From Eubacterium sp. (GTDB lineage: Bacteria; Bacillota; Clostridia; Lachnospirales; Lachnospiraceae), in assembly GCA_017433615.1 (NCBI GenBank), contig JAFRGW010000133.1, positions 1 to 51,832 of the forward strand: 51,832 nt of DNA, given 5' to 3'. A program made the position numbers and the translations under genes. The notes beneath the pieces were generated by a model that was given only the letters and a program-made list of their open reading frames with translations, had not been told where the DNA came from and ran no database searches. Shown here in pieces: positions 18,079-28,780 of this stretch; the first letter of the stretch is position 1, and each line of letters opens with the position of its first letter.

Positions 18079-18876
18079 GTGGCTGATAAAAAGCAGACAG
18101 AAACGAAAGAAATGCTCGAACAGGAAACTGCGGCGGCTGAGCAGCCGGAGACAGAAACAGAAACTGCAGAAGCGCAGGCAGAAACGGCAGGAGCCGGGAC
18201 AGCAGAGCCGGAAACGGAAGCAGAGAAGCAGGATGATTCTTCTGAGAATGAGCCGGAAACGGCAGAAGCGGAGTCACAGGAAGCTGCGGATGCCGGGACT
18301 TCTGAAGAAACGGCTGACAGTGAAGGCGCAGAAGCAGAAGAAAGCAAAGAAGCCGAAGCGGAAAATGAAGACACAGAAGCGGACGCTTCAGAAGATGCAG
18401 ATGGCAGCAACGCAAAGAAAGGATTCTTTAAGAAGAAAGAAAAGAAGGATCCCAAAGATGACAAGATCAATGAACTGAAGGACCGTCTGCAGCGTCAGCT
18501 GGCAGAGTTTGACAACTTCCGCAAGCGGACAGAGAAGGAAAAATCCTCCATGTACCAGATCGGTGCAAAGGATGTCATTGAGAAGATTCTTCCGGTCGTC
18601 GATAACTTTGAGCGTGGGCTCGAGACCGGTAATCCGGAAGATCCGTTCGTGGACGGCATGAATAAGATTTACAAGCAGCTGACAACGATGCTGACAGATC
18701 TCGGTGTTACGCCGATTGAGGCAGTCGGCCAGCCGTTTGACCCGGAACTTCACAATGCCGTAATGCATGTGGATGACGAAAACGAAGGTGAAAACATCGT
18801 CGTCGAGGAGTTCCAGAAGGGATATAAATACAAAGACAGCGTTGTAAGATTCAGTATGGTTAAAGTGGCAAACTGA
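18079..18876 (+). CDS. grpE: nucleotide exchange factor GrpE with long acidic N-terminal extension
   Basis: The cytoplasmic exchange factor that releases ADP from DnaK. The recognisable GrpE part starts at about residue 130 (INELKDRLQRQLAEFDNFRKR), continues through the long helix and ends with the beta-wing GVTPIEAVGQPFDPELHNAV and the terminal VVRFSMVKVAN. Ahead of it lie about 125 residues made almost entirely of Glu, Ala, Thr and Ser. The total of 265 is therefore well above the usual 180-200. Start is GTG at 18079 after AGGAAAGG. The extension looks disordered and degenerate-repetitive; whether it is functional is unknown. Confidence 0.95.
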   Translation: MADKKQTETKEMLEQETAAAEQPETETETAEAQAETAGAGTAEPETEAEKQDDSSENEPETAEAESQEAADAGTSEETADSEGAEAEESKEAEAENEDTEADASEDADGSNAKKGFFKKKEKKDPKDDKINELKDRLQRQLAEFDNFRKRTEKEKSSMYQIGAKDVIEKILPVVDNFERGLETGNPEDPFVDGMNKIYKQLTTMLTDLGVTPIEAVGQPFDPELHNAVMHVDDENEGENIVVEEFQKGYKYKDSVVRFSMVKVAN

Positions 18877-18941
18877 ACGGACGCGGGAGTCCGAAGGACG
18901 AAGCGGCCGGGAGGCCTTATAAATAAAAAATAAACAAATAA

Positions 18942-20861
<1,920 letters not shown>

Positions 20862-20906
20862 AATAGACAACCGGCATTCGGTTTTATACGAACGATCATG
20901 TACATC

Positions 20907-21007
20907 CGGGCGCGGTGCAAAAGCCGTGTCCGGATATACTGCGTAAATACGTGAACGCAATGCATCTGTGATGTGGATTTACTGACCTTAAACGTGTTGT
21001 GCGTTCA
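20907..21007 (+). other. hairpins in the dnaK-dnaJ gap
   Basis: The 181 bp gap holds ATCCGG...CCGGAT (20906-20937, with GCGCGGTGC and GCCGTGT inside). It also holds an exact 9-bp pair, GTGAACGCA (20951) and TGCGTTCAC (21000). Neither ends in a T run. They may stabilise the upstream dnaK message, giving more DnaK than DnaJ. Confidence 0.5.
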
Positions 21008-21042
21008 CAGGCGTTAAGACAAAGACAACAGAGGATACAAAT

Positions 21043-22191
21043 ATGGCTGATAAGAGAGATTATTATGAGGTGCTCGGCGTCGATAAGAACGCAGATGAGA
21101 ACACGCTCAAAAAGGCCTACAGGAAGCTGGCGAAAAAATATCATCCGGATATGAATCCGGGCGACAAGGATGCCGAGGCAAAATTCAAGGAGGCAACCGA
21201 GGCATACGGCGTTCTCTCCGACCCGGAAAAACGCAGACAGTATGACCAGTTCGGACATGCAGCCTTTGAACAGGGCGGCGCAGGCGGATTTGGCGGATTT
21301 GATTTCAGCGGTGCTGATTTCAGTGATATTTTCGGAGATATTTTCGGCGATTTCTTCGGCGGCGGCAGAACGCGGCGCGCATCAAATGCACCGCAGCGGG
21401 GTGCCAGCCTCAGGGCAGTCGTGCATCTGACCTTTGAAGAGGCTGTTTTCGGCTGTGAGAAGGAGCTGGAGCTCACATTAAAGGATACCTGCAAGACCTG
21501 CGGCGGCAGCGGTGCAAAGCCGGGAACATCACCGGAGACCTGTAAGACCTGCGGCGGCAGCGGTCAGGTGCGGCGCACGCAGCAGTCTCTGTTCGGCATG
21601 GTCCAGAATATTGAGACCTGTCCGGACTGCCGTGGTACCGGCCAGATTATCAAGGATAAATGCACGGAATGCGGCGGAACCGGCTATACTTCCTCCAGAA
21701 AGAAGATCCAGGTTTCCGTGCCCGCCGGTATTGATCACGGCCAGAGCATCCGGATCCGTGATAAGGGTGAACCGGGAAGAAACGGCGGACCGCGCGGTGA
21801 TCTGCTGGTAGAGGTTTCGGTTGCACAGCATCCGATCTTCCAGCGTGACGGCGTCAATATTTTCTCCACTGCACCGATGACTTACGCACAGGCAGCACTG
21901 GGCGGCGATATCCGGATCGATACGGTTGACGGACCGGTTGTTTATACCGTGAAGCCGGGAACTGCCACTGATACGAGGATCCGTCTGCGCGGCAAGGGCG
22001 TGCCGTCCCTGCGCAGCAAGTCCGTGCGCGGCGACCAGTATGTCACGCTGGTTGTACAGGTTCCGACAGACCTGAACGAAGAGGCGAAGGAAGCACTCCG
22101 CGCATTTGATGCGGCCTGCGGAAACGGGGAGCCGGACGGGAAGAATGAAGACGGCGGGCACAAGAAGAAAAAGCGGTTTGGAAGAAAGTAA
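21043..22191 (+). CDS. dnaJ: Hsp40 co-chaperone DnaJ
   Basis: A 382-residue type I J-protein that stimulates DnaK ATPase. The J domain (1-70) has the HPD tripeptide in [12 protein letters not shown] Gly/Phe-rich segment (about 75-115, repeated FGDIFG) follows. Four zinc-finger repeats of the form CxxCxGxG come next: [24 protein letters not shown] and CTECGGTG. The C-terminal substrate domains end in a basic, Lys-rich tail (KKKKRFGRK). It is the last chaperone gene of the operon; prmA begins 5 bp after its stop, as in many Firmicutes. Confidence 0.98.
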   Translation: MADKRDYYEVLGVDKNADENTLKKAYRKLAKKYHPDMNPGDKDAEAKFKEATEAYGVLSDPEKRRQYDQFGHAAFEQGGAGGFGGFDFSGADFSDIFGDIFGDFFGGGRTRRASNAPQRGASLRAVVHLTFEEAVFGCEKELELTLKDTCKTCGGSGAKPGTSPETCKTCGGSGQVRRTQQSLFGMVQNIETCPDCRGTGQIIKDKCTECGGTGYTSSRKKIQVSVPAGIDHGQSIRIRDKGEPGRNGGPRGDLLVEVSVAQHPIFQRDGVNIFSTAPMTYAQAALGGDIRIDTVDGPVVYTVKPGTATDTRIRLRGKGVPSLRSKSVRGDQYVTLVVQVPTDLNEEAKEALRAFDAACGNGEPDGKNEDGGHKKKKRFGRK

Positions 22192-22196
22192 GTAAT

Positions 22197-23147
22197 ATGA
22201 AATGGATTAAGTACCGTTTAAAAACGACAACAGCAGCGGAGGATATCGTAAGTGCCGCTCTGATGGAGGCGGGTGTGCAGGGGGTTGAGATTGAGGACCG
22301 GCAGCCGCTCACAGAGGATGAACTCGCGCAGATGTTTGTGGATATTCCGCCGCAGTTCGGGACGGACGACGGGATTGCATTCCTGAGTTTTTATCTGGAG
22401 CCGGATGAAGACCAGGAGGCGGTTCTTTCGGAAGTGCGTGCGGCGCTGGATGAGCTGCGTGATTTTATGGATATCGGCGAGGCGTCGATTGTCAAAAGTG
22501 AGACGGAAGATAAGGACTGGGTGAATAACTGGAAGCAGTATTTTAAACAGTTCTATGTGGATGATATTCTTGTGATCCCGTCCTGGGAGACGGTGAAGCC
22601 GGAGGATGCAGATAAGATGATCCTGCATATTGATCCGGGCACGGCGTTCGGAACGGGTATGCACGAGACAACGCAGCTGTGTATCCGTGCACTGAAGAAA
22701 TATGTGAAGCCCGGCATGCAAATTCTGGATGCGGGAACAGGCAGCGGCATTCTCTCGATTGCAGCCCTGAAACTGGGTGCCGGTTATGCCTGTGGAACAG
22801 ATCTGGATCCGTGTGCTGTTGAGGCTGTATCCGACAATAAACAGGCGAATGAAATCCCTGCGGCGGATTTTGATCTGATCATCGGCAATCTGATTGATGA
22901 TCAGGCCGTGCGCGAAGAGGCTGGATTTGCAAAGTACGATATTGTGGCGGCTAACATTCTTGCGGATGTGCTTGTCCCGATGACACCTGCGGTTGTTCCG
23001 GCGATGAAGGAAGGTGCGGTTTACATCACTTCGGGTATTCTGGAGGGGCAGGAGCAGAAGGTGATTGACGCCTGTGAGAAGGCCGGACTGACACTGCTGG
23101 AAGTGAATCAGCAGGGTGAGTGGATGTCGGTTGTGGCAAAAAAATGA
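22197..23147 (+). CDS. prmA: ribosomal protein L11 methyltransferase
   Basis: Trimethylates lysines and the N-terminus of ribosomal protein L11 with SAM. In 316 residues the N-terminal substrate-recognition domain is followed by a class I methyltransferase fold. Visible elements are DPGTAFGTGMHETTQLC, motif I QILDAGTGSGILSIAA (about 178-193), the acidic TDLDPCAVEAV and YDIVAANILADVLV. There is only a weak ribosome site (GTAAGTA), and the start lies 5 bp after dnaJ, so translation is probably coupled. prmA-rsmE after dnaJ is a standard Firmicute arrangement. Confidence 0.95.
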   Translation: MKWIKYRLKTTTAAEDIVSAALMEAGVQGVEIEDRQPLTEDELAQMFVDIPPQFGTDDGIAFLSFYLEPDEDQEAVLSEVRAALDELRDFMDIGEASIVKSETEDKDWVNNWKQYFKQFYVDDILVIPSWETVKPEDADKMILHIDPGTAFGTGMHETTQLCIRALKKYVKPGMQILDAGTGSGILSIAALKLGAGYACGTDLDPCAVEAVSDNKQANEIPAADFDLIIGNLIDDQAVREEAGFAKYDIVAANILADVLVPMTPAVVPAMKEGAVYITSGILEGQEQKVIDACEKAGLTLLEVNQQGEWMSVVAKK

Positions 23148-23222
23148 TGCTGTGGGTATCGGAGATTCCGGCTTTTCACGAACACTGACCCACTTGCAAA
23201 GCTAACTGCCAACTTCGGCTAA

Positions 23223-23265
23223 ACGTCCGGGATGTTCACGGACGATTTGTTCTCATCCCGGACGT
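23223..23265 (+). repeat. 12-bp perfect inverted repeat between prmA and rsmE
   Basis: ACGTCCGGGATG (23223-23234) and CATCCCGGACGT (23254-23265) form a 12-bp stem around a 19-nt loop in the 223 bp gap. No T run follows. It may be a processing or stability signal, or a member of the long-palindrome class seen at 7585. Confidence 0.8.
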
Positions 23266-23370
23266 AAAGTCTTCGTAAGCAGTGGATCTTTGCTGCGTTC
23301 TGTCAGAATGTTCGTTCAAATGCCCGGAAGCTCCGGCGCCCGCTGGCGTTTTCTGTAATAAGGAGAAGCG

Positions 23371-24117
23371 ATGCACAGATTCTTTGTTGATAGAACGCAG
23401 GTGAGTGATGCCGCGGTGGAGATTACGGGGCCGGATGTGAATCATATCCGCAATGTCCTGCGGATGCGGCCGGGTGATGTGTTCCTGGCGGCCTGCGGGG
23501 ATGAATGGGAATATACCTGCCGGATCGAGTCGGTCCTGCCGGACCGGATCCTGGCGAAAATTGAGGACGCACAGATGCCCGGAAAAGAGCTGCGTTCTCA
23601 TATTTTTTTATTTCAGTGTCTTCCCAAAAGTGATAAGATGGATCTGATTGTGCAGAAGGCCGTGGAACTTGGCGCATATGCGGTTGTTCCGGTACAGGCG
23701 GAGCGGAGTGTTGTCCGCTATGACGCGAAAAAAGCCGCAAAGAGAGTGGATCGCTGGAATGCGATCGCAGAAAGTGCGGCGAAGCAGGCGAAGCGCATGA
23801 TCATTCCGCGGGTAACAGAGATTCATACCTTTGCGGAGTTGTTTACATTTGTGCAGGAGCAGGGAATTCAGGTCTGTCTGATGCCCTATGAACTGGCGGA
23901 AAACATGGATGAGACGCGTCAGATCCTGCAGTCGATTGCACCGGGAGAGCGGATCGGCGTTCTGATCGGCCCGGAGGGCGGATTTGCGCCTTCTGAGGCG
24001 GAGCAGGCAATTGCGCACGGATTCCGTTCGATAACGCTTGGAAAGCGGATTCTCAGAACGGAGACTGCGGGGCTCGCGGCGCTTTCGATTCTGATGTATT
24101 TGCTGGAAGATGTGTGA
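23371..24117 (+). CDS. rsmE: 16S rRNA (uracil(1498)-N3)-methyltransferase
   Basis: Methylates U1498 of 16S rRNA in the 30S subunit. The 248 residues show the N-terminal PUA-like barrel (MHRFFVDRTQV ... GPDVNHIRNVLRMRPGD) and the C-terminal SPOUT knot. Knot signatures are QKAVELGAYAVVPVQAERS, LIGPEGGFAPSEAEQA and LGKRILRTETAGLAALSIL. AAGGAG precedes the ATG. It belongs to the chaperone-operon tail and lies 31 bp upstream of the cysteine desulfurase gene. Confidence 0.96.
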   Translation: MHRFFVDRTQVSDAAVEITGPDVNHIRNVLRMRPGDVFLAACGDEWEYTCRIESVLPDRILAKIEDAQMPGKELRSHIFLFQCLPKSDKMDLIVQKAVELGAYAVVPVQAERSVVRYDAKKAAKRVDRWNAIAESAAKQAKRMIIPRVTEIHTFAELFTFVQEQGIQVCLMPYELAENMDETRQILQSIAPGERIGVLIGPEGGFAPSEAEQAIAHGFRSITLGKRILRTETAGLAALSILMYLLEDV

Positions 24118-24148
24118 ATTCTGACGGATAAAGGAAGATAAACAAACC

Positions 24149-25300
24149 ATGGAAATCTATTTTGACAATGCGGCGACGACACAGCCGTACCCGGAGGTCC
24201 GGGAGATCGTGATGCAGATGATGAATGCCGATTACGGCAATCCTTCTTCGATGCATATGAAAGGTGTTGAGGCGGAGCGGTTTGTCCGCAGCGCGACGGA
24301 GACGCTTGCCGGCCTGCTTCGAGTGAAACCGAAGGAGATTTATTATACATCCGGCGGAACAGAATCCAATAACTGGGCCCTGTTCGGCACTGCGGACCGG
24401 CAGAAACGGAAGGGAAAACATATCATCATCAGTGCGGTGGAACACGCTGCAGTCTCCGCGCCGGCGAAGGTGCTGGAAAAGCAGGGATTCGAAGTGACGC
24501 GGCTTGGAACGGATGCGGACGGCAGGGTTGATCCGGAAGAACTCCGTGCGGCCATTCGTCCGGACACCATTCTGGTTTCCGTGATGTTTGTCAATAATGA
24601 AATCGGCACGATCGAGCCGGTCGACGAACTGGGAAAAGTAGTGCATGCCTGCAATCCGGACACACTGTTCCATGTAGACGCCGTGCAGGCGTTCGGCAAA
24701 CTGCCCATTTATCCGAAGCAGCTGGGAATTGATATGATGTCGGTCAGCGCGCACAAGATTCACGGGCCGAAGGGCGCCGGATTCCTGTATCTCGGCGAAA
24801 AAGCACGGATCAATCCGCTGATTTACGGCGGCGGACAGCAGAATGACATGCGCTCCGGTACGGACAACGTTCCGGGAATTGCCGGACTTGCCGGGGCTGC
24901 ACAGGAAATCTACAGCCGCATGGACGCGAACAGAGAGCACCTGACAGCGTTGAAAAGCCGTCTGCATGACGGGCTGCAGAATCTGGAGGATGTCGTGATT
25001 CATGCAGATATCCCGGAATCCGCGTCGCATATTCTGAACGCCTCTTTTGTGGGAATCCGCAGTGAGGTGCTTCTGCACACACTTGAAGATGCCGGCATCT
25101 ATGTTTCCGCGGGAAGCGCCTGCTCCAGCCACAAGCGGGCGGGAAGTGCGACGCTGACAGCCATCGGCTGCAGCAAAGAAGAGATGGAATCAGCGATCCG
25201 GTTCAGCTTCTCGGGAATGAATACGATTGAAGAGGTTGACCGCACGCTGGAAGTATTGCAGGAAGTCGTGCCGCAGCTGCGAAGATTCCGCAGGAGATAA
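24149..25300 (+). CDS. cysteine desulfurase of the NifS/NifZ type
   Basis: A PLP enzyme that removes sulfur from cysteine as a protein persulfide. In 383 residues it has the opening IYFDNAATTQPYPEV, the cofactor His in SAVEHAA, HVDAVQAFGKLP, the Schiff-base Lys in VSAHKIHGPKG and the active-site Cys in the long flexible loop VSAGSACSSHKRAGS. The gene directly precedes thiI, and ThiI lacks a rhodanese domain. As in Bacillus NifZ-ThiI, this desulfurase probably hands sulfur directly to ThiI for 4-thiouridine in tRNA. No IscU partner is present. Confidence 0.92.
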   Translation: MEIYFDNAATTQPYPEVREIVMQMMNADYGNPSSMHMKGVEAERFVRSATETLAGLLRVKPKEIYYTSGGTESNNWALFGTADRQKRKGKHIIISAVEHAAVSAPAKVLEKQGFEVTRLGTDADGRVDPEELRAAIRPDTILVSVMFVNNEIGTIEPVDELGKVVHACNPDTLFHVDAVQAFGKLPIYPKQLGIDMMSVSAHKIHGPKGAGFLYLGEKARINPLIYGGGQQNDMRSGTDNVPGIAGLAGAAQEIYSRMDANREHLTALKSRLHDGLQNLEDVVIHADIPESASHILNASFVGIRSEVLLHTLEDAGIYVSAGSACSSHKRAGSATLTAIGCSKEEMESAIRFSFSGMNTIEEVDRTLEVLQEVVPQLRRFRRR

Positions 25301-25377
25301 TTATTGAAGATGTCCTGGCGCAGGCGTGTCAGCGACGGAATTGTGAAACCGGACATCAATGGAGGATATAAAGAACA

Positions 25378-26568
25378 ATGAGATATCAGTCATTTCTGGT
25401 TAAATACGCGGAAATCGCGATCAAGGGAAAGAACCGGCACATTTTTGAGGATGCGCTGATCCGGAATATCCGCTCGGCGCTGAAACCGGTGGATGGCATT
25501 TTCCATGTCTTTAAGGAAATGGGCCGTCTGTATATTACGATGGATGAGCCGTATGATTACGATGGTGCGCTGGAAGCACTGAAGCGTGTGTTCGGCATTG
25601 CTTATATCTGCCCGGTTGTTGCTGTTGATTCTCTGGAGTTTCCGGTGATAGCGGAGCATGTGGCGGACTACATGAAGGCAGTCTATCCGGAGCAGGAGTC
25701 GGCCGGGAAGAGCTTCAAAGTGTTTGCGCGGCGCGCCAGCAAGCAGTATCCCATGGATTCCATGGAAATTGCCAGTGAACTGGGCGGCGTGATTCTGGAG
25801 GCATGCCCGCATCTGCACGTCGATGTGCATAATCCGGAGATCAGCCTGACCGTGGAACTGCGGCAGCAGGCCTATATTTATTCCAAAAACATCCCGGGAC
25901 CGGGCGGCATGCCGGTCGGGACGAACGGCAGCGCAATGCTTCTGCTCTCCGGCGGCATCGATTCGCCGGTGGCCGGTTATATGATCGCCAAGCGCGGCGT
26001 CCGGATTGACGCGGTCTATTTCCATGCGCCGCCGTACACCAGCGAGCGTGCAAAGCAGAAGGTTGTGGATCTGGCAGAACAGGTTGCAAAATACAGCGGA
26101 CCGATTCGTCTGCATGTCGTTAACTTTACGGATATTCAGCTGGCAATTTATGAGAAATGTCCGCACGACGAGCTGACCATTATCATGCGCCGCTACATGA
26201 TGCGGATTGCGGAGCATTTCGCAGGGCAGGACGGTGCGCAGGGACTGATCACAGGTGAGAGCATCGGACAGGTTGCCAGCCAGACCATCCAGAGTCTGGT
26301 GTGCACGAACGCTGTCTGCAAACTCCCGGTATTCCGGCCGCTGATCGGATTTGACAAGCAGGAGATCGTCGCAATTTCCGAGAAGATCGGAACCTATGAG
26401 ACGTCGATCCTGCCGTATGAAGACTGCTGTACCATTTTTGTTGCGAAGCATCCGGTGACCAAGCCGGCGCTGAAGCGCATTGAGCATTCTGAGAAAAAGC
26501 TGGCGGATGTGATTGACGGGCTGTATCAGACAGCGTTGGAGACGGCTGAGACAATCGAGATCGGCTGA
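25378..26568 (+). CDS. thiI: tRNA 4-thiouridine synthase ThiI, short form
   Basis: Adenylates U8 of tRNA and inserts sulfur to give 4-thiouridine. The 396 residues comprise the ferredoxin-like N-domain, a THUMP domain (about 60-165) and a PP-loop ATPase with SGGIDSP at 191-197, then YFHAPPYTSERAKQKV. The C-terminal rhodanese domain of E. coli ThiI (about 480 residues) is absent, so sulfur must come from a partner, most simply the desulfurase encoded immediately upstream. GGAGG precedes the ATG. A REP-like element follows 40 bp after the stop. Confidence 0.95.
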   Translation: MRYQSFLVKYAEIAIKGKNRHIFEDALIRNIRSALKPVDGIFHVFKEMGRLYITMDEPYDYDGALEALKRVFGIAYICPVVAVDSLEFPVIAEHVADYMKAVYPEQESAGKSFKVFARRASKQYPMDSMEIASELGGVILEACPHLHVDVHNPEISLTVELRQQAYIYSKNIPGPGGMPVGTNGSAMLLLSGGIDSPVAGYMIAKRGVRIDAVYFHAPPYTSERAKQKVVDLAEQVAKYSGPIRLHVVNFTDIQLAIYEKCPHDELTIIMRRYMMRIAEHFAGQDGAQGLITGESIGQVASQTIQSLVCTNAVCKLPVFRPLIGFDKQEIVAISEKIGTYETSILPYEDCCTIFVAKHPVTKPALKRIEHSEKKLADVIDGLYQTALETAETIEIG

Positions 26569-26607
26569 AGAGGCGTACGATGCATGCACTCTGATTCGGC
26601 CGACGCA

Positions 26608-26654
26608 GAGTTGAGCCCCCGGCAGCCCGCGTGCGATCAGAGATCACGATGGAA
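26608..26654 (+). repeat. REP-like element, copy B
   Basis: Begins GAGTTGAGCC, contains GCAGCCCGCGTGCGATC, AGA, GATCACGATGGAA. Nearly identical in order and spacing to copy A at 13971; the GATC-AGA-GATC core is kept. It lies between thiI and the HPr terminator. Confidence 0.75.
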
Positions 26655-26667
26655 ATGTCGTGTATGG

Positions 26668-26701
26668 GAAATAAAGAAACCCCGCGTCGTATGACGCGGG
26701 G
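26668..26701 (-). terminator. strong terminator of the HPr-like gene
   Basis: Perfect 9-bp stem CCCCGCGTC / GACGCGGGG with a four-base loop. On the minus strand it is followed by TTTCTTTATTT. On the plus strand no T run follows, so it serves the minus-strand gene. Confidence 0.85.
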
Positions 26702-26771
26702 CATTTCGCAGGATTACAGGCGCGGCCGGAAAACCGGCGTGCCGTATATGCGTGAACAGTTCAACAGTTAT

Positions 26772-27011
26772 TTACTGCTCAACGATGTATGGTTCCAGTA
26801 CGGAGAGAACGGTGTCAAGATCATCCCCGTCGGTATGGATGTTCAGATCAATGGTCTTGGAAAGATCCAGGCTGAAGATACCCATGATGGACTTTGCATC
26901 AATGACATAGCGGCCGGAAACGAGATCGAAATCAAACGTGAAACGGTTGATGGTATTTACAAAAGCTTTTACTTTGTCGATAGAATCCAGAGAAATGCGG
27001 ACTGTTTTCAT
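26772..27011 (-). CDS. Crh-like HPr protein lacking the PTS histidine
   Basis: A 79-residue HPr-fold protein. The block YVIDAKSIMGIFSLDLSK matches the HPr region around regulatory Ser46, and Ser is present (S41 here). The N-terminal segment that should carry the phosphoacceptor His15 reads SLDSIDKVKAFVNTINRF, with no His. It therefore cannot accept phosphate from enzyme I but could be phosphorylated by HPr kinase, as Bacillus Crh is. This suggests a regulatory part in carbon catabolite control or a divergent structural role. Start 27011 follows GGAGG by 7 nt. It has its own strong terminator and is flanked by divergent mtaB. Confidence 0.75.
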   Translation of the reverse strand: MKTVRISLDSIDKVKAFVNTINRFTFDFDLVSGRYVIDAKSIMGIFSLDLSKTIDLNIHTDGDDLDTVLSVLEPYIVEQ

Positions 27012-27201
27012 GTATATTTCCTCCATTCATGCAATTGTGAAATAAGTAACATTCAATTTCAGAATAAAAGGCAGCGAAACGGATGAAACAATATGTGATG
27101 AATTCCGCCGGCTGCCTGCTAAGTTTCTGCTTCATCAGCTATATTACAGGCGGCGTCCTGAAAAGTCAAGACGAAGAATATAACAAAGGTGTGATTTTTC
27201 T

Positions 27202-28686
27202 ATGAAGAAACAGACGGCGGCGCTCCACAATCTGGGGTGCAAGGTAAATGCATATGAGCTGGAGGCGGTCCGGCAGCTTCTTGAAGGCAGCGGTTATGAA
27301 ATTGTGCCCTTTGCGCCGGGCGCAGATCTGTACGTCATCAATACCTGTACGGTTACGAGCATCGCTGACAAGAAGTCGCGGCAGATGTTGCACAGAGCAA
27401 AGAAGATGAATCCGGACGCGCTGGTTGTCGCCATGGGGTGTTATGCACAGATCAATGGGGACAGCCTGACAAAAGATCCTGCAATCGACATTGTAATCGG
27501 CAATAATAAGCGCATGGAGTTGCTGCAGGCGATTCAGGCGCATCAGGAAAGCGGTGAAAAGCAGGATGCCAGAATCAATATCAATCAGACGAAGATCTAC
27601 GAGCCGCTTGAGATCACCCGCTCTTCTGAACACACGCGGGCATTCATCAAAGTTCAGGACGGATGCAACCAGTTCTGTACCTATTGCATGATTCCGTATG
27701 CGCGCGGGCGCGTGCGCAGCAGACGGCCGGAAGATGTGGTCAGGGAAGTGACAAAACTTGCGGAGAACGGCACGCGGGAAGTGGTGATCACCGGGATTCA
27801 TGTCTGTTCGTACGGACAGGATTTCGAAGCCGGCGGCTTATCTGCATCCGCGGCAGATTCCGGGCTTCGCACAGACGGGCAAAAGACAGATCTTCTGTAT
27901 CTGCTGCAGCAGGTGAACAAAATTCCCGGGATTGACCGCATTCGTCTGGGTTCTCTGGAGCCGACGGTGATGACAGAGGAGACAGCTGCCGGCATGGCGC
28001 GTCTTGAAAAACTCTGTCCGCATTTTCATCTCTCACTACAGAGCGGCTGTGATGCAACCCTTGCGCGCATGAACCGCGGGTATACAGCGGCAGAATACCG
28101 CGGAATCGTAGAGCTGCTGCGCAGAGAGTTTGACCGCCCGTCTATCACCACGGATGTGATCGTCGGATTTCCCGGCGAGACGGCGGAAGAATTCGAGGAG
28201 AGCCGGAAGTTCATTGACGATATTTCGTTTTATGAGACGCATATTTTCCCCTATTCCAGACGCGCGGGAACCCGCGCGGCGGCATTTCCGGATCAGATTC
28301 CGGAGACGGTCAAGAAGGAGCGCGCGTTGATTCTCCGGGAACTGGGCGATGCAAAGCGGGCAGCATGGCTGCAGCAGTACACAGGTGAAACTGCCGAGGT
28401 GCTGCCGGAGGAGAAGATCCAGGTGAAGGGGAAATGGTACTGGCGGGGGCACACGCCGCGCTACCAGGAGGCGCTTCTGCCGGCGGACGGCGGCAGTGCA
28501 GATCCGGCAGTTTTCAGAAATGCGGATCCGGCCGGCTCCGGCAGTGCAGGTCCGGCAGCTTCCGGAAACATAGGTGCGTCAGCTGCAGGCAGTACGCTGA
28601 TTGCTGCGGGCGTTCCGGTACAGGTGAAAATTCTGGACGTGCTGGAAAAACAGTATCTTTTGTGTGAAAAACACGAAATTTTCTGA
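27202..28686 (+). CDS. mtaB: tRNA t6A37 methylthiotransferase MtaB
   Basis: A radical-SAM enzyme converting t6A to ms2t6A at tRNA position 37. The N-terminal UPF0004 domain has its three cluster cysteines at C13, C49 and C80. The radical-SAM triad C155xxxC159xxC162 is in GCNQFCTYCMIPYARGR. The TRAM region and tail follow. At 494 residues it exceeds the usual 430-450. An insertion of about 22 residues (LSASAADSGLRTDGQ region, nt 27826-27885) follows GIHVCSYGQDF, and a Gly/Ser/Ala/Pro repeat tract near the C-terminus (nt 28489-28600) is built from a 48-bp near-duplication. Both look like in-frame expansions outside the active site. Confidence 0.92.
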   Translation: MKKQTAALHNLGCKVNAYELEAVRQLLEGSGYEIVPFAPGADLYVINTCTVTSIADKKSRQMLHRAKKMNPDALVVAMGCYAQINGDSLTKDPAIDIVIGNNKRMELLQAIQAHQESGEKQDARININQTKIYEPLEITRSSEHTRAFIKVQDGCNQFCTYCMIPYARGRVRSRRPEDVVREVTKLAENGTREVVITGIHVCSYGQDFEAGGLSASAADSGLRTDGQKTDLLYLLQQVNKIPGIDRIRLGSLEPTVMTEETAAGMARLEKLCPHFHLSLQSGCDATLARMNRGYTAAEYRGIVELLRREFDRPSITTDVIVGFPGETAEEFEESRKFIDDISFYETHIFPYSRRAGTRAAAFPDQIPETVKKERALILRELGDAKRAAWLQQYTGETAEVLPEEKIQVKGKWYWRGHTPRYQEALLPADGGSADPAVFRNADPAGSGSAGPAASGNIGASAAGSTLIAAGVPVQVKILDVLEKQYLLCEKHEIF

Positions 28687-28689
28687 CAC

Positions 28690-28725
28690 TTGCTATTTTC
28701 AGGCAGGCAGTGTAAACTATATAAT
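28690..28725 (+). promoter_or_regulatory. probable promoter of ireB-ruvX
   Basis: TTGCTA (28690-28695), a 17 bp spacer and TAAACT (28713-28718). A TATAAT at 28720-28725 is an alternative -10 without a matching -35. It lies in the 94 bp gap after mtaB. Confidence 0.5.
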
Positions 28726-28780
28726 TGATTTGCGTTTCATGCAGAAATGATTCTGCAGCGGGGAGAATGAGGGCATCATT

